Positions 61,528-64,000 of a stretch of 64,000 bases of DNA are shown piece by piece; the first letter of the stretch is position 1; each line of letters begins with the position of its first letter. This DNA comes from Klebsiella pneumoniae (GTDB lineage: Bacteria; Desulfobacterota; Binatia; Bin18): positions 1-64,000 of the forward strand of contig CAMBFS010000001.1 of the NCBI GenBank assembly GCA_945865755.1, given 5' to 3'. Below the pieces are notes generated by a model, which saw nothing but the letters and a program-made list of their open reading frames with translations, made no database searches and had not been told where the DNA came from. The translations under genes and the position numbers were made by a program.

Positions 61528-62310
61528 ATGATGGATTCGATCCGTTTGAGCCAGCACGAAGTTGAACGACTCACCGAGCGTTACGATGGACAGTCACCAC
61601 AAGAGGTGCTGACCTGGGCGCTGGATCGGTTCGGCTCTCGTCTCGCGCTCTGTACCAGTTTTCAAGCTGACGGCATGGCCATTCTCGATATGGCCTGGCG
61701 CATCAATCCCAAGGTTCGCGTTTTCACCATTGACACTGGACGACTGCCGCAAGAAACCTACGCGTTGTTGGACCGCGTGCGTGAACAGTACGGCATTGAG
61801 ATTGAGGCATACTTCCCGAATGCCACGCAGGTAGAGAGTTTAGTACGTCGTCACGGCATCAACCTCTTCTATCATTCGGTCGAGTCACGACTCTTATGTT
61901 GCCAAGCGCGGAAAGTGCTCCCCCTCAATCGTGTGCTCACCACCCTCGATGCCTGGGTTACCGGACTCCGGCGCGATCAGTCCAGCACCCGTGCCACCAT
62001 TCACACAATCGCACTCGACCATGAACACGGCGGACTCGTGAAGATCAATCCGTTAGCAGATTGGGACGAGCAGCAGGTGTGGAACTACATCCGCCAACAT
62101 AACGTTCCCTACCACCCGTTCTACGATCAAGGGTATACCAGCATCGGCTGCGCCCCGTGCACACGACCGACAACCGCAGGTGAAGATACTCGTGCTGGAC
62201 GCTGGTGGTGGGAAACGAACACCCCAAAAGAATGCGGTATGCACTGCACCATTGAGAGTGGCCGATTTGAGCGGGAGCTGCTCAAAACCCCCGCTGTTTT
62301 AGCGGAATAA
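61528..62310 (+). CDS. cysH: Assimilatory adenylylsulfate (APS) reductase
   Basis: About 260 residues from ATG 61528 (AAAGGA upstream). PP-loop-type fold with LCTSFQADGMAILDMAW and VFTIDTGRLPQETYALL. The double cysteine motif CCQARKVLPLNR and the later YTSIGCAPCTRPT provide four ligands for a [4Fe-4S] cluster, which marks APS rather than PAPS reductases. GEDTRAGRWWWE and KECGMHC close the protein with the catalytic Cys. Converts APS to sulfite for CysI. Confidence 0.93.
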   Translation: MMDSIRLSQHEVERLTERYDGQSPQEVLTWALDRFGSRLALCTSFQADGMAILDMAWRINPKVRVFTIDTGRLPQETYALLDRVREQYGIEIEAYFPNATQVESLVRRHGINLFYHSVESRLLCCQARKVLPLNRVLTTLDAWVTGLRRDQSSTRATIHTIALDHEHGGLVKINPLADWDEQQVWNYIRQHNVPYHPFYDQGYTSIGCAPCTRPTTAGEDTRAGRWWWETNTPKECGMHCTIESGRFERELLKTPAVLAE

Positions 62311-62338
62311 ATATGGCCATCTGGAGAATACCTAACGC

Positions 62339-63241
62339 ATGGAAGCCTTCTTCTCGGACCCAGCAGTGGTCACCCTTATTTCGATCACCCTGTTCGCCGC
62401 CGTGGTGAATGGCGCGCTTGGCTACGGATTTTCCTCACTGACGGTGCCCGTCGCGCTCCTCTTTTACGCGAACCGCGTCCTTAACCCCGCCCTGGTTCTC
62501 CTTGAAGTCATCCTTAACAGCTACGTGCTCCTCACCAACCGGGAGAGTGTGCCACGCGTATGGCGGCGGGTGTTTCCCCTCCTCGTCGGGTTGCTGCCCG
62601 GCGTCATCATTGGCAGTTACATTTTGACATCCGTCCACCCCGGATGGGTCAAATTCCTGACGTATGTCATCATCCTCCCGCTCATTCTCATTCAAGCCGC
62701 CGGGGTACGGAAATACATTCGGGCAGAAAAGATCGTCAGCGTTCCGTTTGGGATCGGCGTTGGAGTGCTCTACTCAGTCACCACGATCTCCGGTCCTCCT
62801 CTCGCCTTGCTGTTCAATAACCAGGGGTATGTGAAACAGGACTTTCGCGCGGGACTCGCGCTCATCCGTATGGCGGAATCGGCTTTCACCGCCATCGCCT
62901 ATTATTTCTTGGGTCTCTACACCATGGAAACGCCGCAGCTCATGGGACTCATCCTCCCCAGCGTGCTCATCGGCATTCCTCTGGGTGGGTTTCTCATCCG
63001 TCGCATCGCGACGGAAACCTTCCGTCGCGTGTGCATGAGTTTTGACGCCTGGATCGTGGGCTTCGGCCTTTCACGCACCCTGATTGAGCTGGGAGTGGCA
63101 GCAAGTCCATCAGCATACGGCGTGCTGGCCGCGACGCTTCTCATTGACGGGATTCTGTTAGCCCGCTTCTTCCTCTTCTCGAATGGGCATCAACCCGAGA
63201 CCGCTCCCCAGCCCAACGCTCTGCCTGGCTATTCCGCATAA
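62339..63241 (+). CDS. TSUP (TauE/SafE) family permease
   Basis: 300 residues with about eight transmembrane helices (LISITLFAAVVNGALGYGFSSL, VFPLLVGLLPGVIIGSYIL and others); the repeated G-x-G-x-x motif at about residue 23 and the central ISGPPLALLFNNQG are typical. Members carry sulfite, sulfonates or other organic anions. In this operon sulfite or sulfate-related transport is the natural guess. GGAG lies 11 nt before the ATG. Confidence 0.85.
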   Translation: MEAFFSDPAVVTLISITLFAAVVNGALGYGFSSLTVPVALLFYANRVLNPALVLLEVILNSYVLLTNRESVPRVWRRVFPLLVGLLPGVIIGSYILTSVHPGWVKFLTYVIILPLILIQAAGVRKYIRAEKIVSVPFGIGVGVLYSVTTISGPPLALLFNNQGYVKQDFRAGLALIRMAESAFTAIAYYFLGLYTMETPQLMGLILPSVLIGIPLGGFLIRRIATETFRRVCMSFDAWIVGFGLSRTLIELGVAASPSAYGVLAATLLIDGILLARFFLFSNGHQPETAPQPNALPGYSA

Positions 63242-63305
63242 GACGTGCACCGTACCACGAGTGTGGTACACTAGGTCCCCAACGTTACATGGTTGAGGAC
63301 CCACA

Positions 63306-64000
63306 ATGGCACGCCTATTCAAAGACATCACCGAAACAGTTGGTCACACCCCGCTCGTGCGCCTGAATCGCGTGACGCACGGACTACACGCCGAGATTTA
63401 CGCCAAGCTCGAATTCTTCAATCCGTTGAGCAGCGTAAAAGATCGGATCGGCCTCAATATGATTACCGCCGCCGAACGGGCGGGAAAAATCACCGCCAAG
63501 ACCGTGCTGATTGAGCCCACCAGCGGCAACACGGGGATCGCCCTCGCCTTTGTGGCGGCGGCGCGCGGCTATCGGCTGATTCTCACCATGCCAGAGTCCA
63601 TGAGTTTGGAACGACGCAATCTGCTCCGGCTCTTGGGGGCCGAGTTAGTGCTCACCCCTGCAGCGGAAGGTATGCAAGGGGCGATCCGCAAAGCCAAGGA
63701 ACTCGCCAAAAAACATCCCAAGGCGTTCATCCCTCAGCAATTCGAGAATCCGGCCAATCCCGAAATTCACCGCCAAACGACGGCTCAGGAAATCTGGGAC
63801 GACACGGATGGAGCAGTGGATATGGTGGTCAGTGGGGTTGGCACTGGCGGAACCATTACTGGAGTGAGTGAAGTCATCAAACGTAAGAAACCCAGTTTTT
63901 GGGTGATTGCCGTGGAACCGGCGGATTCGCCGGTGCTCGCTGGCGGGAAGCCCGGACCACATGGCATTCAAGGCATTGGCGCGGGCTTCGTCCCGCCGAT
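63306..64000 (+). CDS. cysK: Cysteine synthase A (truncated by window edge)
   Basis: ATG 63306 starts [20 protein letters not shown]; the frame stays open to the window end (about 231 residues of about 310). The PLP-binding Lys is in [11 protein letters not shown], the substrate loop [11 protein letters not shown] follows, and [13 protein letters not shown] is the phosphate-binding motif. Makes cysteine from O-acetylserine and sulfide, closing the sulfate-assimilation pathway encoded here. Confidence 0.95.
   Translation, partial: MARLFKDITETVGHTPLVRLNRVTHGLHAEIYAKLEFFNPLSSVKDRIGLNMITAAERAGKITAKTVLIEPTSGNTGIALAFVAAARGYRLILTMPESMSLERRNLLRLLGAELVLTPAAEGMQGAIRKAKELAKKHPKAFIPQQFENPANPEIHRQTTAQEIWDDTDGAVDMVVSGVGTGGTITGVSEVIKRKKPSFWVIAVEPADSPVLAGGKPGPHGIQGIGAGFVPP

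Overview
The window is a moderately GC-rich bacterial chromosome segment with densely packed genes on both strands. The mix of genes resembles deltaproteobacteria-like or candidate-phylum genomes (Desulfobacterota/Binatota, Tectomicrobia or NC10-like). That mix includes DUF507 proteins, an F420-dependent NADP reductase, a GH57/DUF3536 protein, a squalene/phytoene synthase, NtrBC, two ATP-grasp/alpha-E modules and intein-bearing DnaB. The placement is an inference from gene content only. No rRNA, tRNA, CRISPR array or phage is visible.

Layout. 1-16.6 kb: tail of an unidentified gene, cysS, acs, an overlapping ParA-like ATPase plus AlbA/Schlafen-type ATPase pair, a large soluble hybrid histidine kinase, then a minus-strand run (GH57, Mug, squalene synthase, RdgB-type pyrophosphatase, peptide deformylase, an Mrr-like membrane protein, metallo-beta-lactamase, alpha/beta hydrolase). 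16.9-32.5 kb: an HtrA-like protein without its catalytic triad, a ThDP decarboxylase with an F420:NADP oxidoreductase, groESL, two DUF507 genes, NtrB-NtrC, thiE, dnaB with two inteins, a BtuF-like protein and a geranylgeranyl-reductase-type flavoprotein.

32.8-53.2 kb: two copies of the circularly permuted ATP-grasp/alpha-E/transglutaminase system, thought to make and process peptide-like amide bonds. The plus-strand copy is ATP-grasp, alpha-E and a trypsin-like peptidase. The minus-strand copy is a transglutaminase-DUF2126 protein, an ATP-grasp/alpha-E fusion and a second transglutaminase. Between the two copies lies an accessory stretch (36.4-39.5 kb) with a MITE-like element, HicAB and BrnTA toxin-antitoxin pairs, attC-like about 100-bp hairpin repeats, an aspartic-protease pair and a GNAT. 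Inside the minus-strand copy sits a 6.7-kb block (about 43.0-49.7 kb) with a nucleosidase, a membrane TPR protein, a frameshifted TPR protein and a large exported TPR-CHAT peptidase. A perfect 40-bp direct repeat of the 5' end of the ATP-grasp gene bounds this block, which marks it as inserted.

53.4-64 kb: cytidylate-kinase-like protein, BI-1/YccA membrane protein, nitroreductase and an alpha/beta-hydrolase fold protein, followed by a divergent assimilatory sulfur locus. One arm is siroheme synthesis plus an Rrf2 regulator (minus strand). The other is sulfite reductase, APS reductase, a TSUP permease and cysteine synthase (plus strand), with a clear promoter and a palindromic operator candidate.

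The strongest candidates for new biology are the inserted CHAT/TPR/nucleosidase block, the attC-like toxin-antitoxin cassette cluster, a dispersed class of period-7/8 tandem repeats that also invade coding sequences in frame, and three small MITE-like elements, one with perfect 17-bp terminal repeats and an 11-bp target duplication.
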